Source of the DNA: JAWLBW01 sp041687475 | GTDB taxonomy: Bacteria > J088 > JAWLBW01 | Assembly (NCBI GenBank): GCA_041687475.1 | Contig: JAWLBW010000269.1 | Location: forward strand, 1-6,616 | DNA: 6,616 nucleotides | Direction of reading: 5' to 3' | Part shown: positions 1 to 4,932 of the stretch, piece after piece | Position numbering within the stretch: the stretch's first letter is position 1 | Layout of the letters: each line of letters begins with the position of its first letter | Position numbers and translations under genes: made by a program | Notes under the pieces: model-generated | What the model saw: only the letters and a program-made list of their open reading frames with translations | What the model was told of the DNA's origin: nothing | Database searches by the model: none

Positions 1-1
1 G

Positions 2-1138
2 TGCGTCGAACTCTGCAACGACATCATCACAGAAGAAGACGACCTCGAGGAAGCCCTTCGCCGGGACAACTCGATTCCCACGCCGAAGGAGATAAAAGAA
101 TATCTCGATCAGTACGTGATCGGTCAGGACAGGGCCAAGCGTACCCTGGCCGTGGCCGTGCACAACCATTACAAGCGCATTTCGCAGCGCACCGGCGACG
201 ACGTCGAACTGCAGAAGAGCAACATTCTGCTGGTCGGGCCCTCGGGTAGCGGTAAAACGCTGCTTGCGCAGAGCCTCGCCAAGTTCCTGAACGTACCGTT
301 CACCATCGTCGACGCCACCTGTCTGACCGAAGCCGGCTACGTCGGCGAAGACGTCGAAAACATCATTCTGAATCTGCTTCAGAATGCCGACAACGACGTC
401 GAGAAGGCGGCCCGCGGCATCATTTACATCGACGAAATCGACAAGATTGCTCGAAAGGGCGAGAACCCCTCGATCACCCGTGACGTCAGCGGCGAGGGCG
501 TGCAGCAGGCCCTGCTCAAGATTATCGAGGGCACGTTGAGCAACGTTCCCCCGAAGGGCGGCCGCAAGCACCCGCAGCAGGATTACCTGCAGGTCGACAC
601 CACCAACATTCTCTTCATCTGCGGCGGGGCCTTTGTCGGCCTTGACCAGGTCATCGAGCGCCGCGTCGGCCAGAAAAGCTACGGTTTCGGCGCCGACGTG
701 AAGACGAAGGAAGAGAAGAAGGTCGGCCAGCTGTTTTCGCAGGTTCAGCCCGAAGATTTGCTCAAGTTCGGCATGATTCCCGAATTCATCGGCCGCCTGC
801 CGGTGCTGGCAACCCTCGAAGAGCTTGACGAGCGTTCGCTCATGGACATTCTCGAGCGTCCGAAGAACGCCATCATCAAGCAGTACCAGCGCTTGTTCGA
901 ATTCGAGGGCGTCAAGCTCAAGTTCGCGAAGGGCGCCGTGCGCGCCATTGCCCGCGAGGCGCTCAACCGCAAGTCGGGAGCGCGCGGGTTGCGGGCCATT
1001 CTCGAAGAGGTCATGCTCGACATCATGTACGAGATTCCCAGCCAGACGGGTATCAAGGAAGTGGTCATCAACGAAGAGGTGATCACCAAGCATGAAGAGC
1101 CCCTCATCGTTTACGAGAAGAAGGCCGAAAGCGCCTGA
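2..1138 (+). CDS. clpX: ATP-dependent Clp protease ATP-binding subunit ClpX (5'-truncated by window edge)
   Basis: ClpX is the hexameric AAA+ unfoldase that threads tagged substrates into the ClpP peptidase in the cytoplasm. The frame is open from base 2, and 378 residues are visible. The window opens on CVELCNDII, the end of the N-terminal zinc-binding domain; by comparison with E. coli ClpX about 40 upstream residues, with most zinc ligands, are missing. The family landmarks follow in order: IP(T)PKEI and the VIGQ entry to the AAA+ module, Walker A GPSGSGKT (236-259), pore-1 loop GYVG (335-346), Walker B IIYIDEID (about 419-442), the RKH pore loop (563-571), the ClpP-docking loop (680-688, YGF where E. 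coli has IGF), the box GLIPEFIGRLP-like segment, and sensor-2 GARGLR near the C-terminus. The C-terminus ends at the usual place with a short charged tail. A start near 116 would be an artefact: homology continues upstream in frame to the edge. A terminator follows directly. clpP is not in the window and may lie upstream, which is inference. Confidence 0.97.
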   Translation, partial: CVELCNDIITEEDDLEEALRRDNSIPTPKEIKEYLDQYVIGQDRAKRTLAVAVHNHYKRISQRTGDDVELQKSNILLVGPSGSGKTLLAQSLAKFLNVPFTIVDATCLTEAGYVGEDVENIILNLLQNADNDVEKAARGIIYIDEIDKIARKGENPSITRDVSGEGVQQALLKIIEGTLSNVPPKGGRKHPQQDYLQVDTTNILFICGGAFVGLDQVIERRVGQKSYGFGADVKTKEEKKVGQLFSQVQPEDLLKFGMIPEFIGRLPVLATLEELDERSLMDILERPKNAIIKQYQRLFEFEGVKLKFAKGAVRAIAREALNRKSGARGLRAILEEVMLDIMYEIPSQTGIKEVVINEEVITKHEEPLIVYEKKAESA

Positions 1139-1146
1139 GGTTTCAA

Positions 1147-1169
1147 GGGCGCCTCCGGCGCCCTTTTTT
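1147..1169 (+). terminator. Rho-independent terminator of clpX
   Basis: A perfect 7-bp G+C stem, GGGCGCC (1147-1153) with GGCGCCC (1157-1163), is closed by a TCC triloop and followed at once by six T residues (1164-1169). It begins 9 bases after the clpX stop codon and separates clpX from the tatA unit. Confidence 0.9.
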
Positions 1170-1193
1170 CTGTGTCCCGCCGGTAGATTCAAG

Positions 1194-1222
1194 TTGCCGA
1201 CGGCCGGGTCGGCTGGTATAAT
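1194..1222 (+). promoter_or_regulatory. Sigma70-type promoter of the tatA-tRNA unit
   Basis: The -10 box is a perfect TATAAT (1217-1222), and TTGCCG (1194-1199, 4/6 to TTGACA) stands exactly 17 bp upstream. Transcription would start near 1229, giving a 5' leader of about 20 nt before the tatA ATG. It lies just downstream of the clpX terminator, as expected for an independent unit. The hexamers are seen; activity is inferred. Confidence 0.75.
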
Positions 1223-1248
1223 TAATTTCTTTGGCGAGGCAACCCGTT

Positions 1249-1443
1249 ATGGGCATCGGAACGACTGAACTTCTCATCATTCTCGCTATCGTTCTCCTGG
1301 TTTTCGGAGCCAGCAAGCTTCCCCAGTTGGGAGCCGGCCTCGGAAAGGGCATCCAGAACTTCAAGAAGGCTGCCAAGGGCGACGAGGAAGAAGACGCCGT
1401 CAAGAGCGAAAAACTCGATTCCGAGAAGAACAAGGCCGCCTGA
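1249..1443 (+). CDS. tatA: Sec-independent protein translocase subunit TatA/TatE family
   Basis: TatA is the small membrane protein that oligomerises with TatBC to move folded, twin-arginine-signal proteins across the cytoplasmic membrane. The 64-residue product has the complete TatA architecture: a short periplasmic N-terminus MGIGTTE, one hydrophobic helix (about residues 7-20), the FGASKLP hinge carrying the conserved Phe-Gly, an amphipathic helix with regular glycines and lysines (about 22-43), and a charged DEEED/K-rich tail. The length is normal for TatA and short for TatB, and the segment after the hinge is TatA/E-like. The ATG at 1249 is preferred over an in-frame TTG at 1231 because GCGAGG (1234-1239) lies 9 bases upstream and the protein then starts where family members start. 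No tatB or tatC is beside it. It appears to be the first gene of a unit ending with the tRNA. Confidence 0.92.
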   Translation: MGIGTTELLIILAIVLLVFGASKLPQLGAGLGKGIQNFKKAAKGDEEEDAVKSEKLDSEKNKAA

Positions 1444-1491
1444 ACCGCGCCTTTCCTGCCTTTCCCGAATATCCTTTTCAATTCTGTACCC

Positions 1492-1566
1492 GGCGGCATA
1501 GCTCAGGGGTAGAGCAGGGGTCTCATAAGCCCCGTGTCGGTGGTTCAATTCCACCTGCCGCCACCA
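1492..1566 (+). tRNA. tRNA-Met(CAU), elongator type
   Basis: A full cloverleaf folds by eye: acceptor GGCGGCA (1492-1498) with TGCCGCC (1556-1562), D-stem GCTC/GAGC (1501-1504/1512-1515), anticodon stem GGGGT/GCCCC with loop CTCATAA and anticodon CAT (1524-1526), a 5-nt variable loop, T-stem GGTGG/CCACC with loop TTCAATT, discriminator A1563 and an encoded CCA (1564-1566). The first acceptor pair is a normal G-C, and the anticodon stem lacks the three consecutive G-C pairs next to the loop, so this is not initiator tRNA. A CAU anticodon could also belong to lysidine-modified tRNA-Ile2. The overall sequence looks more like elongator Met, but identity elements cannot settle this by eye. Confidence 0.93.
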
Positions 1567-1571
1567 TCTTG

Positions 1572-1600
1572 AGAGGCGAGCCTGTGTGCTCGCCTCTTTT
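1572..1600 (+). terminator. Rho-independent terminator after the tRNA
   Basis: AGAGGCGAGC (1572-1581) pairs perfectly with GCTCGCCTCT (1588-1597) around a 6-nt CTGTGT loop and runs into a short T tract (1597-1600). It starts 6 bases after the tRNA CCA and probably ends the tatA-tRNA transcript. Confidence 0.85.
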
Positions 1601-1623
1601 CGTCTCCGGTAGCGCCGTGTGCA

Positions 1624-1652
1624 TTGACGCCTGGCGCGCGGCGGCCTACGAT
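1624..1652 (+). promoter_or_regulatory. Candidate sigma70-type promoter of the TatT-like gene
   Basis: TTGACG (1624-1629, 5/6 to consensus) and TACGAT (1647-1652, 4/6) are separated by exactly 17 bp, just after the preceding terminator. The implied start of transcription, about 1658-1660, falls on the upstream candidate ATG (1658). Translation is therefore either leaderless from there or begins at the second ATG (1691). Confidence 0.5.
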
Positions 1653-1657
1653 CGTGG

Positions 1658-2611
1658 ATGAGGGCTGTAACCCCCTTCCAACGGTCTTCCATGCCAGGCA
1701 GATTCCTTCTCCCAGTAACGCTTCTACTCGTAACGCTCTCGTGCGCGTCGGTGCGTGAGGCTGCTCGACCTGTCGACTCAGCTTCGACGGAAACAGAGGC
1801 GGTCGAAGAAGAGGTTGTTCGGCGGCCTGAAATCGAGCAGATGCTTGCCGAGGCCGACAGGCATTGGCGCGAGCGTGAACGCAGGGAATCGCTCGACGCG
1901 GCCATTGCCCTGTATGCCGAAGCCGTCACGGAGCTGCCGCGAAGCGAGCAGGCCCGGCTTTTCGAGCGCTTGGCCCGGGCCGAGTACCTACTGGCCGACG
2001 CTCACCTTGGAAGGGGAAGCGCTTCAAGAACGGCGACCGAACAGGCCTATCAACGCGCGATGGATTGGGGCGAGCGCTGTTTCGAGATCTCGCCCGGGTA
2101 CATGGGGCGAATACAGGCCGGTTCGCGTATGGACGAGGCCGTATCGGCCCTGGAGCCGCCCTACGTCGGCTGTCTCTATTGGGTCGCGGCGGCCACCTGG
2201 CGTTGGGCCATGGGCGAGGGGTTTGCCATGGTGGTGGCCAGCCGGCAACGGGTGTTGCGGCTCATTGAACGCACCCGGGAAATCGAACCCGGTTGGTTCT
2301 ACGGAGGTCCCGACAGGCTTCTCGGGGTATACTTTGCCTCGCTGCCCACGTACCTGGGGCGTGACCGCGAGCGAAGCGAGCGCCACCTCCTGCGAGCGAT
2401 GGAACGGGCGCCCGCGTATCTGGGCACCCGGGTGGTAATGGCCGAAACGCTCGAAGAGCTTCTGCGCGAGCGGCGAATCTATCGCCTTATTCTCGACGAG
2501 GTTCTTTCCGCCGACGCCGAAGCAGACCCTGAAATTGCGCCCGAGAACCGTCTCGCCCAACGCCGCGCCGCCGAACTGCTTGCCGGCGAAAGCTCGGGAA
2601 GCAAGCGGTAG
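1658..2611 (+). CDS. TatT-like lipoprotein (TRAP transporter TatT component family)
   Basis: The 317-residue product resembles the TatT family, TPR-like helical lipoproteins described first in Treponema as partners of TRAP transporters. The function in most bacteria is unknown. Evidence is a signal sequence with hydrophobic core FLLPVTLLLVTLSC, a likely lipidated Cys at residue 29, a Glu/Ser/Thr-rich linker (about 35-57), then all-helical sequence. Family-like blocks are YWVAAATWRWA (174-184), EPGWFYGGPDRLLGVYFASLP (210-230), the S-x-x-HLLRAMERAP-x-YL helix (240-255) and ENRLAQRRAAELL near the end. The lipobox TLSC is relaxed: Thr and Leu at -3 and -2. The start is uncertain. ATG 1658 gives the longest form, while ATG 1691 (Met12) gives a compact signal peptide MPGRFLLPV. 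Neither has a clear Shine-Dalgarno site, and the mapped promoter favours 1691 or a leaderless mRNA. No TRAP permease or binding-protein gene is adjacent, so a TRAP role is not supported by context. Confidence 0.8.
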   Translation: MRAVTPFQRSSMPGRFLLPVTLLLVTLSCASVREAARPVDSASTETEAVEEEVVRRPEIEQMLAEADRHWRERERRESLDAAIALYAEAVTELPRSEQARLFERLARAEYLLADAHLGRGSASRTATEQAYQRAMDWGERCFEISPGYMGRIQAGSRMDEAVSALEPPYVGCLYWVAAATWRWAMGEGFAMVVASRQRVLRLIERTREIEPGWFYGGPDRLLGVYFASLPTYLGRDRERSERHLLRAMERAPAYLGTRVVMAETLEELLRERRIYRLILDEVLSADAEADPEIAPENRLAQRRAAELLAGESSGSKR

Positions 2612-2668
2612 GCACTACCCGGCTCACATCCCAGGCCCCGTAGCCCGCTTTGCCCCCATTCTTCTGTC

Positions 2669-2697
2669 TTGAACGCTGCCGGTGTCCTTGGTAGACT
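2669..2697 (+). promoter_or_regulatory. Candidate promoter of the rpsF-rpsR-rplI operon
   Basis: TTGAAC (2669-2674, 4/6) and TAGACT (2692-2697, 4/6) are 17 bp apart in the gap after the TatT-like gene. Transcription would begin near 2704, leaving a leader of about 86 nt before rpsF that contains the hairpins described separately. This is inferred from hexamers only. Confidence 0.5.
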
Positions 2698-2707
2698 GTA
2701 TGGATTC

Positions 2708-2733
2708 GCTTTGGAACCGTTTTGGCCCAAAGC
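2708..2733 (+). promoter_or_regulatory. rpsF leader hairpin 1 (possible S6:S18-binding element copy)
   Basis: GCTTTGG (2708-2714) pairs perfectly with CCAAAGC (2727-2733). The 12-nt interior, 2715-2726, starts AACCG and can form a further CC/GG pairing. The strand carries the 8-mer TGGAACCG (2712-2719), which recurs in the hairpin at the rpsF ribosome-binding site. Published S6:S18 leader motifs feature a CCG triplet next to a stem. Whether this hairpin fits that consensus is not settled by eye. Confidence 0.4.
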
Positions 2734-2763
2734 TCCTTGCTCCCGCACATCGTGGGGGCTCTG

Positions 2764-2789
2764 TCTGGAACCGAAAGGAGACTACCAGA
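2764..2789 (+). promoter_or_regulatory. rpsF leader hairpin 2 enclosing the Shine-Dalgarno site (candidate S6:S18 autoregulatory element)
   Basis: TCTGG (2764-2768) pairs with CCAGA (2785-2789). Inside, CC (2771-2772) can pair with GG (2777-2778) around a GAAA tetraloop. The Shine-Dalgarno AAAGGAG (2774-2780) sits in the apex, and the stem ends one base before the rpsF ATG (2790). It contains CCG next to a stem, the hallmark reported for the S6:S18 complex-binding leader motif, and its GGAACCG resembles the ACCG segment of 16S rRNA bound by S6:S18. Repression by the rpsF and rpsR products would be the expected role. The structure is seen; the binding is inference. Confidence 0.5.
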
Positions 2790-3191
2790 ATGCGACGTTA
2801 CGAAACCATCGTTATTACGCCCGAGGCGACGCCCGAAGAGACGGTGCGCGATGTCGTCTCGCGCCTGCAGGCGATCGTCGTGCGCAACGGCAAGGTCGTT
2901 CGCACCGACTACTGGGGCCGCCGCACCATGGCCTATGAAATCGCCAAGTCACGCCGTGCCAATTACGTGATGCTCGACTACGTGGCCGATCCGACCATCG
3001 TGGCCGAAGCCGAGCGCATGCTTCAGTTCAACGAAAACGTCATTCGTTTTCACACCGTCAAGATCGCCGACCAGGTGAACGCCGACGAAGTGAAGGAAGA
3101 AGAGACGCGTTCGGGTCCGCCGGATATCTTCTCCGAGCGCACTTCCGAGCACAGCTACGAGTCGGGCGAAGGCTCCGACGAAAACGAATAA
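2790..3191 (+). CDS. rpsF: 30S ribosomal protein S6
   Basis: S6 binds the central domain of 16S rRNA as a heterodimer with S18, which is encoded next. The 133-residue product begins MRRYETIVI and continues with the ferredoxin-like S6 fold (about 1-96): the PEATPEETV helix, the basic strand RTDYWGRRTMAYEI (about 39-51), typical of S6, and the closing FNENVIRFHTVKI strand (80-92). ATG 2790 is chosen because AAAGGAG lies 9 bases upstream and the family N-terminus falls there. The same frame stays open back to 2682, but that extension has no S6 similarity and covers the leader. The C-terminal 35-40 residues are an acidic, Ser/Glu-rich tail (ESGEGSDENE), probably disordered; S6 tails vary widely between bacteria. 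It is the first gene of the rpsF-rpsR-rplI operon, 28 bp before rpsR. No ssb or priB separates them, unlike the Bacillus or enterobacterial orders. Confidence 0.96.
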   Translation: MRRYETIVITPEATPEETVRDVVSRLQAIVVRNGKVVRTDYWGRRTMAYEIAKSRRANYVMLDYVADPTIVAEAERMLQFNENVIRFHTVKIADQVNADEVKEEETRSGPPDIFSERTSEHSYESGEGSDENE

Positions 3192-3219
3192 ACGGTTTTT
3201 CGTTCAGAGGTAACAGGTC

Positions 3220-3444
3220 ATGGCTATTCGATCCCGAAAAAAAGTGTGCCGCTTCTGCGCCGAGCCGAAGCTGGCCATTGATTACAAGGACGTTCGTCTG
3301 CTGATGAACTTCCTGACCGATCGCGGCAAGATCATTCCGCGTCGTATCTCCGGCAATTGCGCGCTGCACCAGCGCGAGCTGCAGACGGCCATCAAGCGGG
3401 CCCGCGTCGTGGCGCTCGTTCCGTTCACCACCGTGGGTCTCTAA
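3220..3444 (+). CDS. rpsR: 30S ribosomal protein S18 (zinc-binding C+ form)
   Basis: S18 pairs with S6 on the 30S platform. The 74-residue product contains the S18 core: CRFCAE near the N-terminus, IDYKDVRLLMNFLTDRGKIIPRRISG in the middle, and the basic helix QRELQTAIKRAR followed by VVALVPFTTVGL at the C-terminus. Cys10, Cys13, Cys47 and His50 form a complete CxxC...CxxH zinc site, so this is the zinc-containing form; E. coli S18 has lost these ligands. AGAGG (3206-3210) is 9 bases upstream of the ATG. The stop codon is 12 bp before rplI and overlaps the rplI Shine-Dalgarno sequence, indicating tight translational coupling. No zinc-free paralogue is visible here. Confidence 0.97.
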   Translation: MAIRSRKKVCRFCAEPKLAIDYKDVRLLMNFLTDRGKIIPRRISGNCALHQRELQTAIKRARVVALVPFTTVGL

Positions 3445-3456
3445 GGGAGTTGAACA

Positions 3457-3966
3457 ATGGAAATCGTACTCCTCGAAGATATTCCCAACCTGGGTCACAT
3501 CGGCGACATCGTTCGCGTTCGTGACGGCTATGCGCGCAATTTCCTGATTCCGCGTAAGAAAGCCCTGCTTGCCAGCCGGAACAACGTCAAGGCCCTCGAG
3601 CACCAGAAGCGCGTCGCCGCCAAGAAGCTCGAGAAGGCCCGTGGTTCGGCCGAGCAGATCAAGGACGCCATCGAGCGCGTCGAGCTTTCGTTCACCCAGA
3701 AAGTGGGCGAGAACGGCAAGCTTTTCGGTTCGGTCACAAACATCATGATTGCCGAAGCGCTGCGCGAGAAGAACATCGAAATCGATCGTCACAACATCAA
3801 GACGGAACCGATTCGCGCCGTGGGTTCGTTCAAGGTGCCCGTCAAGCTGCACCGCGACGTGACCGCCACCGCCCGGGTCGTGGTGGTAGGCGAATCGGAA
3901 GAGCCCGCCCGTCAGGCGGCTCCTGCTCCGGCTCCGGCTCCCGAAGCCGAGGCGCCTTCCGAGTAA
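3457..3966 (+). CDS. rplI: 50S ribosomal protein L9
   Basis: L9 binds 23S rRNA near the base of the L1 stalk and helps restrain frameshifting. The 169-residue product has the N-terminal rRNA-binding domain with the family signature (GHIGDIVRVRDGYARNFLIP, residues 13-31), a long Lys/Ala/Glu-rich connecting helix (about 40-75) and the C-terminal domain, including GKLFGSVTN and IKTEPIRAVGSFKVPVKLH. At the usual Gly after NFLIP the protein has Arg-Lys-Lys. It is about 20 residues longer than E. coli L9 (149) because of an Ala-Pro-Glu tail (residues 146-169, with APAPAPAP). AAGGGAG (3443-3449) is 7 bases upstream of the ATG. It is the last gene of the operon, followed within 25 bp by a strong terminator. 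Confidence 0.97.
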   Translation: MEIVLLEDIPNLGHIGDIVRVRDGYARNFLIPRKKALLASRNNVKALEHQKRVAAKKLEKARGSAEQIKDAIERVELSFTQKVGENGKLFGSVTNIMIAEALREKNIEIDRHNIKTEPIRAVGSFKVPVKLHRDVTATARVVVVGESEEPARQAAPAPAPAPEAEAPSE

Positions 3967-3990
3967 GTCAAGCGTTTCGCAAGATACCAG

Positions 3991-4020
3991 GCCCTGTTTC
4001 TCCGGAAACAGGGCTTTTTT
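3991..4020 (+). terminator. Rho-independent terminator of the rpsF-rpsR-rplI operon
   Basis: GCCCTGTTTC (3991-4000) pairs perfectly over 10 bp with GAAACAGGGC (4005-4014). The loop TCCG closed by C-G is a member of the stable UNCG tetraloop class. Six T residues follow (4015-4020). Confidence 0.95.
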
Positions 4021-4204
4021 CGATCCTATTTCCGGAGCGGAAAAATCCACATGCGGTAAGTGCCGGTAGACACGAAGGAAGCTGCCGAAATCGAGACAGG
4101 CCGTGCATTTCGGTCGTTCCCGAGGGTTTACGTAAGGCTGACTTCCGTGTTAGGTTGGGGGAATAGTCGCCATGGTGTGATCGGTAAGAACATGCAATGT
4201 GGAT

Positions 4205-4211
4205 AAGAGGG
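4205..4211 (+). promoter_or_regulatory. Shine-Dalgarno site deciding the CpXC gene start
   Basis: AAGAGGG lies 5 bases before ATG 4217. It would be inside the coding region if the in-frame GTG at 4199 were used, so it favours the ATG as the true start. Confidence 0.6.
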
Positions 4212-4216
4212 TTGTC

Positions 4217-4645
4217 ATGCACAAGTCGTCCCTGATCAAAGTCGCCTGTGAATGTGGCCAGTCCGTGACCATGCGGGCATGGGCCTGCGTCGATATCGCC
4301 ACCGAGCCCGGTGTGCTCAAGGAAATGGAGAAGGGGCGCTTTCATAATCGAAGCTGCGGGAATTGCGGCACCCACATTCAGCTCGACAAGTGGTTTCTCT
4401 TTCAAGATTCGGCCCGCAATCTGCTCATTCATGTCTTTCCGGTCGAGTACCGGCAGCAGTACCACGATCTACGTGAACAGCTTGAGCCCCTGCACAGCCT
4501 CTGCGGTATCGAATCGCCCTCTTCGGTCAAGCTTGTGTTCGGACTCTCGGACCTGATGGCCTTTCTTCGGGGCGATCCGACGCACCTTCCACCGGTGCTT
4601 TTCTCGAAGGCGCGTACCTCGCGCGCGCGGGCGACGGTTAACTGA
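4217..4645 (+). CDS. CpXC-family zinc-knuckle protein of unknown function
   Basis: The 142-residue product is cytoplasmic by appearance: no signal peptide or membrane segment. It matches the layout of the CpXC domain family, a small presumed metal-binding domain of unknown function. Two cysteine knuckles, CEC-G (Cys11, Cys13) and CGNC-G (Cys47, Cys50), flank an AWACVDIATEPGVLKEMEKGRFH stretch, where family members have a W-x-x-I/V...P-x-L-x-x-x-hx-x-G block; NLLIHVFPVEYRQ (69-80) follows. The first knuckle is CxC rather than the family's CPxC, one residue short. Residues 100-120 may be a second small segment, and the tail SKARTSRARAT is basic. ATG 4217 is preferred over GTG 4199 on Shine-Dalgarno position. 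It is monocistronic by layout: a strong terminator ends the ribosomal operon upstream, and 347 bp of non-coding DNA follow. Only a weak promoter candidate (TTTACG 4127, 17 bp, TTAGGT 4150) is visible. Family assignment comes from pattern memory, not a search. Confidence 0.75.
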   Translation: MHKSSLIKVACECGQSVTMRAWACVDIATEPGVLKEMEKGRFHNRSCGNCGTHIQLDKWFLFQDSARNLLIHVFPVEYRQQYHDLREQLEPLHSLCGIESPSSVKLVFGLSDLMAFLRGDPTHLPPVLFSKARTSRARATVN

Positions 4646-4674
4646 ACATCCGGAATCCGGATCGGCTGGGCAAC

Positions 4675-4686
4675 CGTTTCGAAACG
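4675..4686. promoter_or_regulatory. 12-bp perfect palindrome, possible operator
   Basis: CGTTTCGAAACG reads identically on both strands, centred between 4680 and 4681. Perfect 12-bp palindromes without a spacer are typical of dimeric repressor sites, but no regulator is identified. It lies 30 bp after the CpXC stop and 307 bp before the chaperone start. The role is inference. Confidence 0.3.
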
Positions 4687-4902
4687 AGACAATCATGAGT
4701 ACCCCCGGGGGCGGTTGGCGAAATCACCTGCCTTCTGCCTGCGTCCTTGCCTTGAGGCCTCCAGGATTCTGCCGACCGTGCTCTTTCGCCCTGCTTGAAA
4801 GGTCGAAAGACTTTTTCGTGACTCGCCGGGCGGTTTCTTCGTCCAATACGATCCGTGTGGTCGATAAGAGGGCTCCTTTCCTGCTCCAGGCTTTCGAGGC
4901 GG

Positions 4903-4932
4903 TTGCTTGCCGAGGCGTAGCCATGCTATGCT
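4903..4932 (+). promoter_or_regulatory. Candidate promoter of the Hsp70 gene
   Basis: TTGCTT (4903-4908) and TATGCT (4927-4932, 4/6) are separated by 18 bp. Transcription would begin near 4939, giving a leader of about 54 nt. It is a housekeeping-type signal; no sigma32-type -10 (CCCCAT) is present. Confidence 0.45.

Noticed and set aside
1222..1929. A 235-codon - strand frame containing ELNHRH...YETPALPLSYAA
   Set aside because: That peptide is the antisense translation of the tRNA gene, a recurring spurious protein in databases. The frame also overlaps tatA and the TatT-like gene.
2607..2619. GGTAG-GCA-CTACC hairpin at the end of the TatT-like gene
   Set aside because: The stem is only 5 bp and no T tract follows, so it is not supported as a terminator.
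2682..2789. A 36-codon N-terminal extension of rpsF
   Set aside because: S6 homology begins at MRRYETIV (2790), directly after a strong Shine-Dalgarno site. The extension is the structured leader read through in frame.
3178..3203. ACGAAAA/TTTTCGT hairpin across the rpsF stop codon
   Set aside because: The stem is A+T-rich with a 12-nt loop and there is no T tract after it. It is too weak to call an attenuator.
3058..4050. A 330-codon open frame on the - strand across rpsF, rpsR and rplI
   Set aside because: It covers three certain ribosomal-protein genes and the operon terminator; its content is the complement of these genes and shows no family motif.
4085..4113. CCGAAAT/ATTTCGG inverted repeat with a 15-nt spacer upstream of the CpXC gene
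   Set aside because: Seven-base arms with a long spacer are expected by chance at this scale, and no promoter elements overlap it clearly.
4794..4800. CTTGAAA, an exact sigma32-type -35 box upstream of the Hsp70 gene
   Set aside because: No CCCCAT-like -10 lies 13-17 bp downstream, and the site is nearly 200 bp from the start codon. A 7-mer match alone is weak.
4724..4924. A 66-codon - strand frame in the gap before the Hsp70 gene
   Set aside because: The composition is unremarkable, no family is recognised, the upstream AGAG is weak, and no divergent promoter is seen. A real small gene cannot be excluded.
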